In this document: positions 62,668 through 64,000 of the stretch, piece after piece
How positions within the stretch are numbered: the stretch's first letter is position 1
How the letters are laid out: every line of letters begins with the position of its first letter
From: Bradyrhizobium erythrophlei
GTDB lineage: Bacteria > Pseudomonadota > Alphaproteobacteria > Rhizobiales > Xanthobacteraceae
Assembly: GCF_900142985.1 (NCBI RefSeq)
Contig: NZ_LT670849.1
Coordinates: forward strand, 930,001-994,000
Direction of reading: 5' to 3'
Length of the DNA: 64,000 bases
Notes under the pieces: model-generated
Seen by the model: the letters and a program-made list of their open reading frames with translations, nothing else
Told to the model about the DNA's origin: nothing
The model's database searches: none
Made by a program: the position numbers and the translations under genes

Positions 62668-63534
62668 GTGAGCGACCACGCCACCACCCTGCCCGACAGC
62701 ACCGAGGCAAGCGTACCGGCCGCAGCCGCGTCGCGCCGAAAGCGCCAGCGGCTGGAGACGTTGCGCGCGATCGTGCTTGGCGCGGGCTTTCCGCTGCTTC
62801 TGGTCCTGATCTGGGACCGCGCGGTAGCGATATCAGGCACCCGGCTGATCCCGACCCCGTATCAGGTCGCGGTGATGATGTACGACTTCACTTTTGGCGG
62901 AATCTATGACGACGCCTTCAGCGGCACCATCCTCACCCACGTCTGGAAGTCGATGCAGCGCGTTTATGGCGGCTTCTTCCTCGCCGCCGTGATCGGCATT
63001 CCCCTAGGGATGATGCTTGGGCGCATCAAGGTGTTGCGGCAACTGCTCGACCCCACGATTTCGGTTCTGCGCCCGATCCCGGTCACCGCATGGCTGCCGC
63101 TATCGATGATCTTTTTCGGACTGGGGCCGAATGCAGCGATCTTCCTCGTCTTCCTCGGCGCGTTCTACCCGATCCTGTTGAATACCATGTTCGGCGTGCG
63201 CTCGATCGACCCAAAACTGTTCGAGGCTGCTTCCATGCTCGGCTGTTCCGGCGCCGGGCTGTTCCGGCAGATCGTGCTGCCGGCCTCGCTGCCGTCGATC
63301 TTCAACGGACTACGGATCGCGCACGGCTTTGCCTGGATCCTGATCGTGGTCGGCGAGATGACCGGCGTTCCCACCGGTCTCGGCTCGGTCGTGATGGATG
63401 GCCGCACATTATCACGTACCGATCTCGTGATCACCGGCATGATCGTCATCGGCGCCTGCGGCTTTGTCACCGACCGCCTCATTGTCGCGATCAGCAATCG
63501 CCTGTTGAGCTGGAGCCCGCAGCATCGTGAGTAA
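62668..63534 (+). CDS. ABC transporter permease (SsuC/TauC type)
   Basis: A 288-residue inner-membrane permease with about six hydrophobic segments (LVLIWDRAVAISGTRLI, FFLAAVIGIPLGMMLG, WLPLSMIFFGLGPNAAIFL, HGFAWILIVVGEMTGV, VITGMIVIGACGFVTD). The EAA loop is EAASMLGCSGAGLFRQIVLP (EAAxxxGxSxxxxFxxIxLP). GTG 62668 starts eight bases after the binding-protein stop. It pairs with the following ATPase. Confidence 0.9.
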   Translation: MSDHATTLPDSTEASVPAAAASRRKRQRLETLRAIVLGAGFPLLLVLIWDRAVAISGTRLIPTPYQVAVMMYDFTFGGIYDDAFSGTILTHVWKSMQRVYGGFFLAAVIGIPLGMMLGRIKVLRQLLDPTISVLRPIPVTAWLPLSMIFFGLGPNAAIFLVFLGAFYPILLNTMFGVRSIDPKLFEAASMLGCSGAGLFRQIVLPASLPSIFNGLRIAHGFAWILIVVGEMTGVPTGLGSVVMDGRTLSRTDLVITGMIVIGACGFVTDRLIVAISNRLLSWSPQHRE

Positions 63535-64000
63535 AGGGCATCAGGATCTCTTGACCGTCCGCGGCGTCACCAAGCGCTTTGCGGTTGGCGACGACGAGGT
63601 CGAGGCGCTGGCGCCAGTCGATCTCACCATCCCCAGGGGCGAATTCGTCTGCATGATCGGCGCCTCCGGCTGCGGCAAGTCCACGCTGCTTCGCATCATC
63701 GCCGGCTTCGAAGAGCCAACCACCGGTCAGGTTTCGATCGACGGCAAGCCGGTCACCGGACCCGGCAGCGACCGCGGCATGGTGTTTCAGGATTACGCGC
63801 TGTTTCCATGGATGACGGTGCGGCAGAACATCAGCTTCGGGCCGCGGCAACGGCATTTGCCGCGCGAACAGATCGACAAGACCGCGGACGAGTTTGTCAA
63901 AATGGTCGGCCTCGAGCGCTTCGCCGATCGTTATCCGAACCAGTTGTCGGGGGGCATGAAGCAGCGCGTCGCGATCGCGCGCGTGCTCGCCAACAACGCC
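63527..64000 (+). CDS. ABC transporter ATP-binding protein, cut by the window end
   Basis: The first 158 codons of an SsuB/TauB-type ATPase, from GTG 63527, which overlaps the permease stop by 8 bp. Walker A is GASGCGKST. The Q-loop is in MVFQDYALFPWMTVRQNISF. The signature LSGGMKQRVAIARVLANN appears at the right edge. Walker B and the H-loop lie beyond the window. It energises import by the 61717-63534 proteins. Confidence 0.92.
   Translation, partial: MSKGHQDLLTVRGVTKRFAVGDDEVEALAPVDLTIPRGEFVCMIGASGCGKSTLLRIIAGFEEPTTGQVSIDGKPVTGPGSDRGMVFQDYALFPWMTVRQNISFGPRQRHLPREQIDKTADEFVKMVGLERFADRYPNQLSGGMKQRVAIARVLANNA

Noticed and set aside
1..64000. CRISPR arrays, rRNA genes, complete insertion sequences or an integrase
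   Set aside because: No regularly spaced repeats, rRNA motifs, transposase or integrase motifs were found in the window.

Overview
The window looks like a chromosomal segment of a Bradyrhizobium-type alphaproteobacterium (Nitrobacteraceae). The core genes (xseB, dxs, tlyA, aroC, pdxH, ribB, gcdH, clpS, corA, cysK) have the sequence style and G/C-rich third positions of that group. Many small hypothetical proteins on the left are of kinds seen mainly in Bradyrhizobium. This placement is inference from reading, not from a database search.

Left part, about 1-17 kb: an accessory, visibly more A/T-rich region crowded with short genes. It begins with a secreted repeat protein and a methyltransferase. 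Next is a complete His-Xaa-Ser (Hxs) operon, hxsA-hxsD-hxsB-hxsC at 1582-4885. It encodes a secreted-type peptide ending in five His-Ala-Ser units, a small partner protein and two radical SAM enzymes. A GmrSD-like DUF262/HNH defence gene follows, broken by a one-base frameshift near 5488. After it come a probable DNA-methylase remnant, a ribbon-helix-helix regulator, an H-NS/HvrA-like protein, a DUF1330 protein, several miniature Cys-rich zinc-binding proteins, a DUF3800 protein, and a cyanovirin-N-like secreted protein whose frame is fused to a truncated upstream gene. No integrase is visible inside the window.

Transition, about 16.7-21 kb: a class III adenylate cyclase with TolB-like and TPR domains, and cysK, lie between two copies of a 61-bp repeat. 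A tRNA-Gln(UUG) with its own terminator follows.

Core part, 21-64 kb: ordinary housekeeping and catabolic genes. There are two acyl-CoA dehydrogenases, an enoyl-CoA hydratase and an acyl-CoA synthetase (fatty acid and aromatic/amino acid catabolism). The HDAC-like deacylase, xseB, dxs, deoxyribosyltransferase, tlyA and TrmA-family methyltransferase genes form one block. An ECF sigma factor sits with a membrane anti-sigma factor. Also present are a DnaJ-class chaperone, pdxH, an SDR, corA, envelope proteins (L,D-transpeptidase, extensin-like), ribB, an aminotransferase/LysR/MFS group, a metallohydrolase, a class C serine hydrolase, and at the right edge a SsuA/TauA-type ABC importer cut by the window end.

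The two most striking items are the Hxs peptide-modification operon and a 165-bp palindromic insertion at 25278-25442. The insertion lies in frame inside the signal-peptide region of a 5'-nucleotidase gene; removing it in silico restores a perfect signal peptide. A related CTAG-bounded palindrome pair lies at 48700-48850.
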